DNA of 64,000 nucleotides from Caballeronia concitans. GTDB taxonomy: Bacteria; Pseudomonadota; Gammaproteobacteria; Burkholderiales; Burkholderiaceae. The translations under genes and the position numbers were made by a program. Positions 7,451 to 18,370 of this stretch are shown piece by piece. The notes under the pieces are model-generated. The model worked only from the letters and a program-made list of their open reading frames with translations, was not told where the DNA came from and searched no databases. Location: positions 62,001 to 126,000 of the forward strand of contig NZ_FCNV02000004.1 in assembly GCF_001544615.1 (NCBI RefSeq), read 5' to 3'. Position 1 is the first letter of the stretch; each line of letters opens with the position of its first letter.

Positions 7451-9253
7451 TCAGAACTGCGCGTCGCTCAGCGCGAACAGCGGATCATCGCCACGCGCGG
7501 ACACAATGGCCGTCTCGAGCCCGCGAGCCTGCGTCAGCACGTATTCGGAGAAGCAGTGCGCGGTCGCGATCTTCGCGCCGTGGAACTGCGGGTCATCGGC
7601 CCGGTTGCGCTGCGCCACGAGCAGCGCGCGCGCCATCTGCCAGCCCGACAGCACGATGCCCGCGAGCTTCAGGTAAAGCACACTGCCGCCGAACACCGCA
7701 TGCGGGTCGCGTTTCGCCGTTTCGAGCACGTACGCAATGACGTTCGCGAGCGCCTCGCGGCCTTCGGCGAGACGGCGGTGCATCGCGTCGAAAACGCGCG
7801 CGGCTTCGCCCGCATCGGCGGACTGCAACGCGGCGAGCGTCTCGTCGATCTGTTCGAGGATGACACGCGCCGTCGCGCCGCCGTCGCGCATGGTCTTGCG
7901 GCCGACGAGATCGTTGGCCTGGATCGCCGTCGTGCCTTCGTAGATGGACAGGATTCGCGCATCGCGGTAGAACTGCGCCGCCCCCGTTTCCTCGATGAAG
8001 CCCATCCCGCCGTGCACCTGCACGCCGAGACTCGTGACGTCGATCGACATCTCGGTGCTCCAGCCCTTCACGATGGGCACGAGGAATTCGTTGATCGCCA
8101 GATGCCGGGCGCGCGTGCCGGCATCGTCGTGATGATGCGCGATGTCCGCGTGCGCAGCGGCGACATAGGCCAGCGCACGCGCGCCTTCGGTCATCGCGCG
8201 CATCGTGCCGAGCATGCGCCGCACATCCGGATGCCGGATGATCGCGACGGCTTCCGCGCCGGAACCATCGACGGGACGGCTCTGGATGCGTTCCTGCGCA
8301 TAAGCGGCGGCCTTCTGATAGGCCGCGTCGGACAGCGCGATACCCTGCACGCCGACACCGAAACGCGCCGCGTTCATCATGATGAACATGTACTCGAGGC
8401 CGCGATTCTCCTCGCCCACGAGGTAACCGGTCGCGCCGCCGTGATCGCCGTACTGGAGCACGGCGGTCGGGCTCGCCTTGATGCCGAGCTTGTGTTCGAT
8501 CGACACGCACTGCACGTCGTTGCGCGCGCCGAGGCTTCCGTCCTCGTTCACGAGAAACTTGGGCACGATGAAGAGCGAGATGCCCTTCACGCCCGCCGGC
8601 GCATCCGGGGTGCGCGCCAGCACGAGATGGACGATGTTCTCGGCCATGTCGTGCTCGCCCCACGTGATGAAAATCTTGGTGCCGAACACCTTGTACGAAC
8701 CGTCGTCCTGCCGTTCGGCGCGTGAACGCACCAGCGACAGATCGGAGCCCGCCTGCGGCTCCGTCAGGTTCATCGTGCCGGTCCAGGCGCCTTCGATCAG
8801 CTTCGGCAGATAGCGCGCCTTCAGTTCGTCCGAGCCTGCCGTCAGCAAGGCTTCGATAGCGCCGTCCGTGAGCAGCGGGCACAGCGCGAACGAGAGATTG
8901 GCGGCGTTCAGCATCTCGATGCACGGAGCCGCGATCAGCTTCGCCAGACCTTGTCCGCCGAATGCTTCCGGATGACTGATGCCTTGCCAGCCGCCAGCGA
9001 TGAACTGCCTGTATGCGTCGCCGAAACCGGGCGTCGCGGTGACCGCTCCGTCGCGCCATTCGCTCGGCCGTTGATCGCCCGCTGCGTTCAACGGCGCGAT
9101 GACTTCGGCGGCCAGCTTCGCGCCTTCATCGAGAACGGCCTGCGCCGTATCCGCATTCGAATCCGCAAGACCCGGAAGCTGGCTGATGCTTGCAATATCG
9201 GCCAGCTCGTTCATCACGAACATCATTTCCTTGACGGGGGGCGTGTAACTCAT
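7451..9253 (-). CDS. acyl-CoA dehydrogenase, DmdC-like 600-residue type
   Basis: This 600-residue flavoprotein introduces the alpha-beta double bond into an acyl-CoA thioester. It belongs to the long subclass with an N-terminal extension (YTPPVKEMMFVMNELADI) and a C-terminal extra domain, also seen in 3-methylmercaptopropionyl-CoA dehydrogenase DmdC. FAD and substrate motifs include TGTMNLTEPQAGSDLSLV, TKIFITWGEHDM and GGMGFIEETGAAQFYRDARI. IYEGTTAIQANDLVGRK holds the active-site region glutamate. The ATG at 9253 has GGAG at good distance, and the 153-base gap to the upstream araC gene makes this the likely first gene of the operon. DmdC-like sequences act on many medium- or branched-chain substrates, so the true substrate is open. 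Confidence 0.93.
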   Translation of the reverse strand: MSYTPPVKEMMFVMNELADIASISQLPGLADSNADTAQAVLDEGAKLAAEVIAPLNAAGDQRPSEWRDGAVTATPGFGDAYRQFIAGGWQGISHPEAFGGQGLAKLIAAPCIEMLNAANLSFALCPLLTDGAIEALLTAGSDELKARYLPKLIEGAWTGTMNLTEPQAGSDLSLVRSRAERQDDGSYKVFGTKIFITWGEHDMAENIVHLVLARTPDAPAGVKGISLFIVPKFLVNEDGSLGARNDVQCVSIEHKLGIKASPTAVLQYGDHGGATGYLVGEENRGLEYMFIMMNAARFGVGVQGIALSDAAYQKAAAYAQERIQSRPVDGSGAEAVAIIRHPDVRRMLGTMRAMTEGARALAYVAAAHADIAHHHDDAGTRARHLAINEFLVPIVKGWSTEMSIDVTSLGVQVHGGMGFIEETGAAQFYRDARILSIYEGTTAIQANDLVGRKTMRDGGATARVILEQIDETLAALQSADAGEAARVFDAMHRRLAEGREALANVIAYVLETAKRDPHAVFGGSVLYLKLAGIVLSGWQMARALLVAQRNRADDPQFHGAKIATAHCFSEYVLTQARGLETAIVSARGDDPLFALSDAQF

Positions 9254-9406
9254 CGGTGACTCCAGGTGCCCAGCGGTCCGAGATATCTCGCGCTGCAGCG
9301 GCAGATGTTGATAGGGTGCAGTCCATACTATCAACGTCACCCCGAATTCCCTGTACCGGAATACGCCCTTTCACTGACAAAACCTGCCAAGGCGAATCGT
9401 CCGCAT

Positions 9407-10459
9407 TCAACCGTCGTTTCTATGCCTGTACGCCGTGGGCGTGCTGCCGGTCCAGTGCCGGAACGCCCTATGGAACGCGGTCGGATTGTCGAAGCCGACG
9501 TCGTAGGCAATGGCCCCGATGGCATCGTCGGACCGCGTGAGCCGCTGGATCGCAATGTCGCGGCGCACCTCGTCCTTGATCGCCTGGAAGGTCGTTCCCT
9601 CCGCTTCGAGCCGCCGGCACAGCGTGCGCACCGAGTAGTTCAGTTCCTGCGCGACGGCATCGACAGTCGGCGTGATCGGCAGTCCCCCGGCGATACACTG
9701 CCTCACCCGGTGACACACCATCTCTTCGGTGAGCGACACGAAGATCCAGTCCTCCGGCGCGCGCTGAAGGAAGGCGTCGAGATCCGATTTCCGCTGCCGG
9801 ATGCGGCGGTCGAGATAGGCTGCATCGAAGGAGATGAACGTGCGATCGCGCCCGAAACGCACCGGGCCCGGAAAGAGGTAAAGCAGATCGCCGGTCTGCG
9901 CGGGACGCAAGAACTGGAACGCCGCCTCGACCAATGGGATCTTCTCGCGTATGAGCCACGACGCCACGCCGTGCACCAGCTTCAGCATCATTTCGCGCGC
10001 GAGCGGGCTTGCCTGCGGCCCATGCGGGTTCGGAACGAACTCGACGTATGCATAGGGTCCTTCGCGGCGCGACACGAGCTGGAATTCATCGAGTACCAGA
10101 TGAAAGAACTGCCCGAAGCGGTGGAGCGCGACCTCGAGCCGTGGCGCATCGAGAAGGCTCAGACAGAGGAACTTGAGTGTGCCGTTGCGCAGCGGACGCG
10201 CGAAGATGCCGGGCATTTCATCATCGAGTTCCTTCGCGAGCAAGCGGTAGAGCGTCGAGAACTGTTCCTGCGTGACTCGCGCTGCGGGTTTGCTCAAAAG
10301 CTCGTGCGAAATGCCGGACAGCGCCGCAAGCCGGACGACCGCCGCACGGTCCGCCCCCGACAGGAAACCGTTGACAACCGAAATGGGAACCGTGGCGGAG
10401 GGATGTCTCATAGGGAAACAGTGAAGGAACGAGAAGCACTGGCGACCGCAGAGTCGCAT
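9407..10459 (-). CDS. AraC-family transcriptional regulator (OruR/ArgR-like layout)
   Basis: This protein has an N-terminal arabinose-binding-like domain (about residues 30-220) and a C-terminal double helix-turn-helix with LNYSVRTLCRRLEAEG and AYDVGFDNPTAFHRAFRHWTG, standard for AraC regulators of 330-350 residues. The ATG at 10459 has a strong GGGAGG four bases upstream, giving 350 residues. The ATG at 10411 starts nearer the usual family N-terminus (MRHPSATVPIS) but has a poor ribosome site. It sits between the BON gene and the acyl-CoA dehydrogenase operon in the same orientation and probably activates one or both. The effector is unknown. Confidence 0.9.
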   Translation of the reverse strand: MRLCGRQCFSFLHCFPMRHPSATVPISVVNGFLSGADRAAVVRLAALSGISHELLSKPAARVTQEQFSTLYRLLAKELDDEMPGIFARPLRNGTLKFLCLSLLDAPRLEVALHRFGQFFHLVLDEFQLVSRREGPYAYVEFVPNPHGPQASPLAREMMLKLVHGVASWLIREKIPLVEAAFQFLRPAQTGDLLYLFPGPVRFGRDRTFISFDAAYLDRRIRQRKSDLDAFLQRAPEDWIFVSLTEEMVCHRVRQCIAGGLPITPTVDAVAQELNYSVRTLCRRLEAEGTTFQAIKDEVRRDIAIQRLTRSDDAIGAIAYDVGFDNPTAFHRAFRHWTGSTPTAYRHRNDG

Positions 10460-10489
10460 GGCGCCTCCCGTTCATGCAAGCCGAACCGG

Positions 10490-10879
10490 TCACATGCCGC
10501 CAAAGGGCTTCTTGACTGTCAACCCGTTAGTGACCGAAGTGACGCCGGGCACGCCCCTGACGATTTCCGAGACCCTGTTGACCTGAGACGCATCTCCGAC
10601 CGTGCCGGTCAGCTTCACGGCACCGTCCTTTGCGACGACGCTGATATTCCCGGCATCGATGTCCTTGTTCTTCGCGATGGCGCCGTACACGCGCCGGCGC
10701 AGCGCGCGATTCGCCTGCCTGCCTGTCGCGGGTGTCGCAGGTGTCACGGAAGCGGATGCCGAACTCGCTCCCGCCATCGCGGACGCACTCGCCGGCTCGC
10801 TCGTCTGTGACCACGCCGTCAGGGACGCGGCGGCGATGATCGCTCCCATCGCCAATATGAACGTCTGCATGTTTTTCAT
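10490..10879 (-). CDS. exported BON-domain protein
   Basis: This 129-residue protein begins with a signal peptide (FILAMGAIIAAASLTAWSQ). An alanine/serine-rich linker follows, then one BON domain from about residue 57 to 122 (RRVYGAIAKNKDIDAGNISV through VPGVTSVTNGLTV). BON domains bind phospholipid membranes and occur in OsmY-like periplasmic proteins, so a role in envelope stress or stability is likely. The ATG at 10879 is preceded by AGGGG. It starts 24 bases after the porin stop and may be co-transcribed with it. Confidence 0.85.
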   Translation of the reverse strand: MKNMQTFILAMGAIIAAASLTAWSQTSEPASASAMAGASSASASVTPATPATGRQANRALRRRVYGAIAKNKDIDAGNISVVAKDGAVKLTGTVGDASQVNRVSEIVRGVPGVTSVTNGLTVKKPFGGM

Positions 10880-10903
10880 TGGATACCCCTGCGGATAGCG
10901 GAA

Positions 10904-12055
10904 TCAGAAAGCGTGGCGAATGCCGAGCATCGCCGCCGTGGTGGACGTGCCGGGGGCGACCGGCGCTCCGTAGATGATCGTCTGATTCATGGTGCCCTTG
11001 TTGTCCACGTATCCGACCTGCGCATAAGCCTTGGTCCTCTGCGAGACGTTGTATTCAGCGCCGAGCGAGACTTCGCTCGAGTGATTCGCCGAATGGTTCC
11101 GGTCCTTCAGGTAGTAGTAGCCCGAGGTGATCTTGAAGCGCGGATTGAACTGATAACCGAGGCCGCCCGATATCATTTCGAAGTTCGCTGCGCCGCTGTT
11201 CGACGGATTCTTGCCTATGCCGTACGATCCCGAGATCGAGAATCCGGCGATCGTGTACATCGCACCGAAGTAGTAGAAGCGGTTGTTGGCGAGGCCTGTT
11301 GCGGGGACGGCGGGCGTCGCCGGGTAAGTCAGCGGATACGGATTGGTATCGTGTCCGTTGTAATACACGGCGGCGAGGTTGAGGCCATAGTTCGAATACT
11401 TGAGCACCGCGGACTCGCGCGTGCCGCCTTGCGCCTGTCCCGCGACACCGCCCGGCGCGAACTCGAGCGCAAGCGAGGCGCCATAGAATTTCGGCGAGTT
11501 GTAGACCAGCGCGTTGCTGTCATAGAGCGCCCCGATCGGTGCATTCGTGCTCGTGCCCGGCCAGCCGGCAGCCTGATTGATGCCCAGCCACGCGGTCAGA
11601 ATACTGCCGAAATACTGCGCGCCACGGACATCGGTTTCAGACATCGCGTAGATCATCGGGATGATCTGACGGCCGGCGTCGAATGTACCGAACGGGGTCG
11701 ATGCGCCGATCGTCGCGAACTGGTTGAACACGGCGACCGAGCCGGGCGTATCGGACAGACCGACTCTGCCATTCGCAATGTTGAACGAGCCTTGCAGCTT
11801 GAAATTGATCTTGTACCCGCCGCCTATGTCCTCACTCCCCTTCAACCCCCAGATGCTGGAATAGATGCCGCCATCCTTGAGCTGATAGACATGTCCCTGG
11901 TTACGCGCGGTCGGCTGGAACGTCGCCGCCGAGGTGCTTTGATACAGCAGCCCGCTGTCGATAACCCCATAAAGCGTCACCGACGATTGGGCCTGGGCGG
12001 CAGCGGCGAACGTGACCAGCGCCGCGGCGCCGCTCAACTTCAACTCCAGTTTCAT
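10904..12055 (-). CDS. outer-membrane porin (Gram-negative porin family)
   Basis: This 383-residue general porin of the Burkholderia OmpC-like type forms trimeric 16-stranded barrels. It has a signal peptide ending AAAAQAQ and the mature start SSVTLYGVIDSGLLYQS. It then shows the characteristic GLKGSEDIGGGYKINFKLQ, and it ends with GIRHAF, where the terminal phenylalanine is the BAM recognition signal. The ATG at 12055 has AGGAG. It follows the acyl-CoA ligase by 22 bases, so this porin is probably a dedicated entry pore for the substrate of the operon. Confidence 0.93.
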   Translation of the reverse strand: MKLELKLSGAAALVTFAAAAQAQSSVTLYGVIDSGLLYQSTSAATFQPTARNQGHVYQLKDGGIYSSIWGLKGSEDIGGGYKINFKLQGSFNIANGRVGLSDTPGSVAVFNQFATIGASTPFGTFDAGRQIIPMIYAMSETDVRGAQYFGSILTAWLGINQAAGWPGTSTNAPIGALYDSNALVYNSPKFYGASLALEFAPGGVAGQAQGGTRESAVLKYSNYGLNLAAVYYNGHDTNPYPLTYPATPAVPATGLANNRFYYFGAMYTIAGFSISGSYGIGKNPSNSGAANFEMISGGLGYQFNPRFKITSGYYYLKDRNHSANHSSEVSLGAEYNVSQRTKAYAQVGYVDNKGTMNQTIIYGAPVAPGTSTTAAMLGIRHAF

Positions 12056-12077
12056 TCTGTCTCCTGCGGCTCGTCGT

Positions 12078-13754
<1,677 letters not shown>

Positions 13755-13799
13755 CTTTGTCTCCTCGAATATTCTGTATGGCGCCGTGTAGCGATTGCT

Positions 13800-14648
13800 T
13801 CAGTACGGCCTGTCCCCGACGATCCCCGCACGCTCCATCTTGCGATGACACGGCGGGTAATCCATCACGGCGTAGTGCTGCGTGCTGCGGTTGTCCCAGA
13901 TCGCGATGCTGTTCGGCTTCCAGCGCCACCGAACCTGATACTCCGGCAGGTACGCCTGGCTGATGAGATACGCGAGCAATTGCCCCGCGCCGGGGTTCGC
14001 GTCCTGCCCGAAGCGCACGCGCGCAGGCGTGTGATAGTTGGTGAAGTGCGTCGTGAAGGCGTTCACGAACAGAATCTTTTCGCCGGTCTCGGGATGCGTG
14101 CGCACGACCGGGTGTTCCGCATCCGGAAACTGCGCCTTCAATGCGAGGCGCTTGTCGATGGGCATTGCCGCGCCGAAGCTCGCCTCGATGCTGTGGCGTG
14201 CGCGCAGATCCGCGATCTGCTCCTTCACATGCGCCGGCAAGTTCTCGTAGGCCAGCACCATGTTCGCCCACATCGTGTCGCCGCCGACGGGCGGGCACTC
14301 CACGCATCGCAACACGGCGCCGAATTGCGGCGCTTCGCGCCAGGTCGCGTCCGCGTGCCACGCGTTTTCGTAGCGGTCGTTGGGCTGGTCCGGCGACTTG
14401 TAGATGCGCACGAGTCCCGGATGCTCGGGATCGCTGCCTGCGACCGGATGATCTTCGAGCTCGCCGAAGCGTCGCGCGAATGCCACGTGCTCGGCGCGCG
14501 TGATGTGCTGATCGCGCAGGAACAGCACGCGGTGCTTGAGCAATGCCGCGCGTATGTCGGCAAAGAGGCTGTCGTCGCGGATCGCATCGGCGAGATTGAC
14601 GCCCACGAGTTCCGCGCCGATCGAGCAGGTCAATTGTTCAACTTGCAT
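13800..14648 (-). CDS. TauD/TfdA-family Fe(II)/2-oxoglutarate dioxygenase
   Basis: This 282-residue non-haem iron enzyme couples 2-oxoglutarate decarboxylation to substrate hydroxylation. The facial triad is visible as H98-A-D100 in ENAWHADATW and H258 in STQHYAVMDY, with a following arginine for 2-oxoglutarate. The length matches taurine, 2,4-D and alkylsulfatase dioxygenases, and there is no N-terminal zinc domain of the gamma-butyrobetaine hydroxylase type. The ATG at 14648 has GAGGAG. It starts 10 bases after the quinone reductase-like gene, tightly coupled. Hydroxylation next to a leaving group could liberate the acid that the following ligase activates; that order is inference. Confidence 0.92.
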   Translation of the reverse strand: MQVEQLTCSIGAELVGVNLADAIRDDSLFADIRAALLKHRVLFLRDQHITRAEHVAFARRFGELEDHPVAGSDPEHPGLVRIYKSPDQPNDRYENAWHADATWREAPQFGAVLRCVECPPVGGDTMWANMVLAYENLPAHVKEQIADLRARHSIEASFGAAMPIDKRLALKAQFPDAEHPVVRTHPETGEKILFVNAFTTHFTNYHTPARVRFGQDANPGAGQLLAYLISQAYLPEYQVRWRWKPNSIAIWDNRSTQHYAVMDYPPCHRKMERAGIVGDRPY

Positions 14649-14658
14649 GGCAAGCTCC

Positions 14659-15639
14659 TCAGATGATGAAAACCGACGAGCCCGTCGTCTTGCGGGATTC
14701 GAGATCGCGGTGCGCTTGCCCCGCGTCTTCGAGCGCGTAACGCTGATTGACTTCGATCTCGATGCGCCCCGCCGCGATGTGCCCGAAGAGTTCGTCGGCG
14801 AGTTCGCGTTTGTCGGCGGGGTCGGCGATATAGTCCGCGAGCGCCGGACGCGTCAGGAAGAGCGAGCCCTTCATGGCGAGGATCTGCGGATTGAACGGCG
14901 GAATGGGACCGGAGGCCGTACCGACGCAGACCATCAGGCCGCGACGCTTGAGCGAATCGAGCGAGCCCTCGAAGGTGCTTTTGCCGACGCTGTCGAACAC
15001 GACCTGCACGCCCACGCCATCGGTGAGTTCGCGCACGCGTTTGGCCACGTCTTCGCGGCTGTAGTCGATGACGTGATCGCAACCGTGGGCGAGCGCGACA
15101 GCGGCTTTCGCATCGGACGACACCGTGCCGATCACGGTGAGGCCCATCAGCCGCGCCCATTGCGACACGATCAGGCCGACGCCGCCGGCAGCCGCATGTA
15201 AAAGGATCGTGTCGCCCGCCTTGAACGGATAGATGCGGCGCATCAAATAGGCCGAAGTCAGACCGCGCATGGTCATGCCCGCAGCGGTTTCGAAAGAGAT
15301 CGCGGCAGGAAGTTTGATGAGCGGCGCGGCGGCGATCACCCGTTCGGTGCTGTATGCGCCGAGCGTGTCGATGAAACCGGTATAGGTGACGCGATCGCCT
15401 TCAGCGACGTTCGTCACGCCCTCGCCCACGGCCTCCACCACGCCCGCCGCTTCGACACCCATTCCGGCAGGCAGCGGAACGGGATAAAGACCGCTGCGAA
15501 AATAGGTATCGGCGAAATTCAGTCCTACGGCCTCATGGCGCAGGCGGACCTGACCGGGGCCGGGCTTGCCCACGTCGACATTCTCGTAGCGCAAGACTTC
15601 GGGTCCACCGGTTTCATGGATGCGCACTGCTTTTGCCAT
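14659..15639 (-). CDS. NADPH:quinone oxidoreductase-like MDR protein
   Basis: This 326-residue zinc-free medium-chain reductase resembles QorA/zeta-crystallin. It starts AKAVRIHETGGPEVLRYENV, has the GVEAAGVVEAVGEGV substrate-domain motif, and the nucleotide-binding LLHAAAGGVGLIVSQWARL near residue 145. It ends with GQAHRDLESRKTTGSSVFI, typical for the subfamily. The ATG at 15639 is preceded by GAGGAG, while the upstream extension lacks any conserved residue. It sits between the MFS gene and the dioxygenase. Some members reduce enones or acryloyl-CoA rather than quinones, so a detoxifying or pathway role are both possible. Confidence 0.9.
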   Translation of the reverse strand: MAKAVRIHETGGPEVLRYENVDVGKPGPGQVRLRHEAVGLNFADTYFRSGLYPVPLPAGMGVEAAGVVEAVGEGVTNVAEGDRVTYTGFIDTLGAYSTERVIAAAPLIKLPAAISFETAAGMTMRGLTSAYLMRRIYPFKAGDTILLHAAAGGVGLIVSQWARLMGLTVIGTVSSDAKAAVALAHGCDHVIDYSREDVAKRVRELTDGVGVQVVFDSVGKSTFEGSLDSLKRRGLMVCVGTASGPIPPFNPQILAMKGSLFLTRPALADYIADPADKRELADELFGHIAAGRIEIEVNQRYALEDAGQAHRDLESRKTTGSSVFII

Positions 15640-15712
15640 CTTGATCTCCTCGAGCATGGTGTTGCGTTCATGAGCATCGCGCCGATGCTCATGGACAAAA
15701 TGAAAACGCCTT

Positions 15713-17032
15713 TCAGCGTGCGGACTGCTGGCGCAGCGCATCGAGACGATTCAGATCGCCGGTGTAGTTGCGCCTGCCGATAAAGAATGCGAACGCCGCG
15801 AGCAACGGTGCGAACGGAACGAGCTGCAACGCGCCGACGAGTCCGATCCGATCAGCCAAGACGCCGGTCAGAAACGCTGCGGGCGCGAGTCCCAGCAGGT
15901 TGTTCGCGAGTGTGAGCGTGGCGAATGCGGACGAATGGATCGACGGCGGCGTGAGGTTCGCGACCATCGCGCCGGACGGGCCGCTTGCGCCCGCGCTGAA
16001 GAACATGCCCGCGCCGATCAGCAGCAGTTGCAGCGGACCTGCGGGCATGCGAAAACCGACCGCGAGCAAGACGAAGCACGCGAGACAAAAGGCAATCGCC
16101 GTGCTCCACTTTCTTTCCCGCACATGCTTGCCGAGACGATCGGCCAACATGCCGCACATCACCATGCCGACGCCTGTAATGAGCACGAACAGCGCCGCGC
16201 TCATCGCCGCCTTCGCGGTAGACATGCCGTAATAGCGGCTCAGGAAACTCGGCATCCACGCCCATACGGCGGCAGGCACCAGCAGATGGATGCCGCTGCC
16301 GATGTAGGCGCACACGACCGACTTCGTCGAAAAGAGACCCTTCATCAGCGCCAGAAAACTCATGCGCACGCCGAGCGTCTGTTTGCGCGTGCTGAACGGT
16401 TGCAGCGGCGCGAGACGCTTTTCCGTGACGACGATCCGATACGCAATGACCAGCACGATGCCCATCGCCGCCATCGCGCCGAATGCCGGCCGCCAGCCCA
16501 TGCGCGCAGCGATCGACCCGCCGAGCGCCATGCCCAGCACCGAGCCGAACGCACCGCCCGCCATGAACGTGCCGGTGAGCGTGGCGCGCAGCCGCGCCGG
16601 AAAGATGCTGAGCACGACCGCGATGCCGACACTCCCATACGCCGCCTCACCGATCCCGACGAAAGCGCGCGCCAGCAGCATCTCGCCGTAGTTCGTCGAG
16701 ATCGCGCATCCGAGTGTCGCGAGACTCCACATCGCCGCCATCAGCACGATGCTCTTCACGCGGCCCCAGCGGTCGGCCAGCACGGACAGCGGAAACGTGA
16801 GCAAGCCGACCATCAATGCGACCACGCTGCTCAGCGATCCCAGCCGCGTGTCGGAGAGATTCCACGTCGCCTTGAGCAGCGGAAACACGGCGTTCAACAC
16901 TTGCCGCGACATGTAGTCGGAGAGCAGCAGGCCGATCGTCAGGGCGAACACCACCCAGGCGTAGCCGCGTACATCGGCTTGTGTCGAAGAAGCATCGTCC
17001 GTGGCGGACTCGGCGTGCTGCATGAGCATCAT
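15713..17032 (-). CDS. MFS transporter
   Basis: This 439-residue protein has about twelve hydrophobic segments and the MFS signature LADRWGRVKSIVLM between helices 2 and 3, repeated as MLADRLGKHVRERK in the second half. The N-terminus is a soluble acidic stretch of about 20 residues. It most likely imports the carboxylate handled by the operon. The ATG at 17032 has AGGAG and is the first gene of the MFS-QOR-dioxygenase-ligase-porin unit. It diverges from an araC gene across a 283-base promoter region, so that regulator is the natural candidate controller. Confidence 0.9.
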   Translation of the reverse strand: MMLMQHAESATDDASSTQADVRGYAWVVFALTIGLLLSDYMSRQVLNAVFPLLKATWNLSDTRLGSLSSVVALMVGLLTFPLSVLADRWGRVKSIVLMAAMWSLATLGCAISTNYGEMLLARAFVGIGEAAYGSVGIAVVLSIFPARLRATLTGTFMAGGAFGSVLGMALGGSIAARMGWRPAFGAMAAMGIVLVIAYRIVVTEKRLAPLQPFSTRKQTLGVRMSFLALMKGLFSTKSVVCAYIGSGIHLLVPAAVWAWMPSFLSRYYGMSTAKAAMSAALFVLITGVGMVMCGMLADRLGKHVRERKWSTAIAFCLACFVLLAVGFRMPAGPLQLLLIGAGMFFSAGASGPSGAMVANLTPPSIHSSAFATLTLANNLLGLAPAAFLTGVLADRIGLVGALQLVPFAPLLAAFAFFIGRRNYTGDLNRLDALRQQSAR

Positions 17033-17315
17033 TCATCTCCTTTGCCTGTCTCGATGGCAACTGCGTGCCTCGACAAAAGACGCCCTCTTGCGATTATCCG
17101 TCGCTCTCGGAGCGAGGGCCGCAGGCGTGTCAACGTATTGCCGGTCATGTGCGACGCGGCGAAAAATTTCTGAATCGGAACACAGCGTATGCAGGCACAA
17201 TACGGGCATTGCGCACTGTTCTTTTACGATTTGCCGCCATACTTTTATCTATCGGTGCCACTGGGCGTAAACACGGGTGCCTGTCGATACCCGGTAAAAC
17301 TCATGGAGGTAGGCG

Positions 17316-18326
17316 ATGGAAACGATGCTGCGTTCGATCGCAATGAGCGGCTATTTCGATACTGCCCGGCGGCTCGGACTGAACCCCATCGATCTGGTGC
17401 AACGCCTCGGAATCGATCCCGCCGCGCTCGCGAATCCGGACGAGCGCGTCCCCGCTGCCGCGTGTTGCCGTCTGCTCGAACTCACTGCGGAAATGGCGTC
17501 GTGCCCGAGCTTCGCCTTGCGCATGGCCGAGACGCGGCAGAAATTCGGCACGGGCGTGATCAATGTCCTGCTCGCGCATAAACGCACACTGCGCGACGCT
17601 TTGCTGGCCGCCGCCGAATTTCGCCATTTGCTTAACGAAGCGCTGGCCGTCTATATCGAAGACGTGGGGGAAACGGTCACGATCCGCGAAGAACTGGTCG
17701 TCGATCCGGGCACGCCGACCCGGCAGGCAATCGAACTCGCAGTGGGCGTTCTCGCGCGGCACTCCAGCGCCTTGCTGGGCAACCACTGGAAACCGCGTTC
17801 CGTGCATTTCACGCATTGCGGTCCGGCCGATCAGACGTTTCATCGGCGCTTCTTCGCCTGTCCGCTCGAATTCGGCAGCGACTTCAACGGGTTCGTGTGC
17901 GCAGCATCCGAGCTGGATTACCCGAACCCGGCCGCCGATCCCGAACTGGTTCGATACGCGGAAAGCCTCGCCAAGCCGCTCAACGCAAGCAACGCAAGCA
18001 ACGCGGATTCGATCGCGCTGGAAGTGCGCAAGGCGATCTACCTTCTGCTCCCGCTCGAACAGGGTACGGTCGAATACGCCGCGCGCCATCTGCGCCTGAG
18101 CGTGCGTACGCTGCAGCGCCGGCTTGCATCGGCTGATACGAGTTTTTCGGAACTGGTGGAAGAGGTGCGAGGCGAACTGGCGGTGCGCTACATGAGCAAT
18201 GCGCGCTATCCGATCGGAAGGGTGGCCGCATTGCTGGGCTATAACCAGCAGGGCTCGTTCACGAACTGGTTCAACGCGCGGTTCGGCATGACACCGCGCG
18301 ACTGGCGTAATCGTCAGGGCAAGTGA
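17316..18326 (+). CDS. AraC-family transcriptional regulator
   Basis: This 336-residue regulator has an arabinose-binding-like N-terminal domain (about 20-210) and a C-terminal HTH with LRLSVRTLQRRLASADTSF and AALLGYNQQGSFTNWFNARF. The ATG at 17316 is preceded by GGAGGTAGGCG. It is divergent from the MFS operon and convergent with the BKACE gene, with only 44 bases between the stops. By position it is the likely activator of the transport/dioxygenase operon. A short duplicated run ASNASNA sits at about residues 229-235, from a six-base tandem repeat near 17985-18002. Confidence 0.92.
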   Translation: METMLRSIAMSGYFDTARRLGLNPIDLVQRLGIDPAALANPDERVPAAACCRLLELTAEMASCPSFALRMAETRQKFGTGVINVLLAHKRTLRDALLAAAEFRHLLNEALAVYIEDVGETVTIREELVVDPGTPTRQAIELAVGVLARHSSALLGNHWKPRSVHFTHCGPADQTFHRRFFACPLEFGSDFNGFVCAASELDYPNPAADPELVRYAESLAKPLNASNASNADSIALEVRKAIYLLLPLEQGTVEYAARHLRLSVRTLQRRLASADTSFSELVEEVRGELAVRYMSNARYPIGRVAALLGYNQQGSFTNWFNARFGMTPRDWRNRQGK

Positions 18327-18370
18327 GACGAGCGGCGCACGGCGCGCCGCTTCGCTCAGCCTTCCCGATA

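Noticed and set aside
13800-14648. Dioxygenase as gamma-butyrobetaine hydroxylase of a carnitine pathway, with BKACE as dehydrocarnitine cleavage
   Set aside because: The protein lacks the N-terminal zinc domain of that enzyme and no carnitine dehydrogenase or betaine-type transporter adjoins; the idea is possible but unsupported.
18338-18357. GC-rich inverted repeat between the AraC and BKACE stops
   Set aside because: The stem is only seven bases of alternating G/C with no T tract, which is expected by chance in such sequence.
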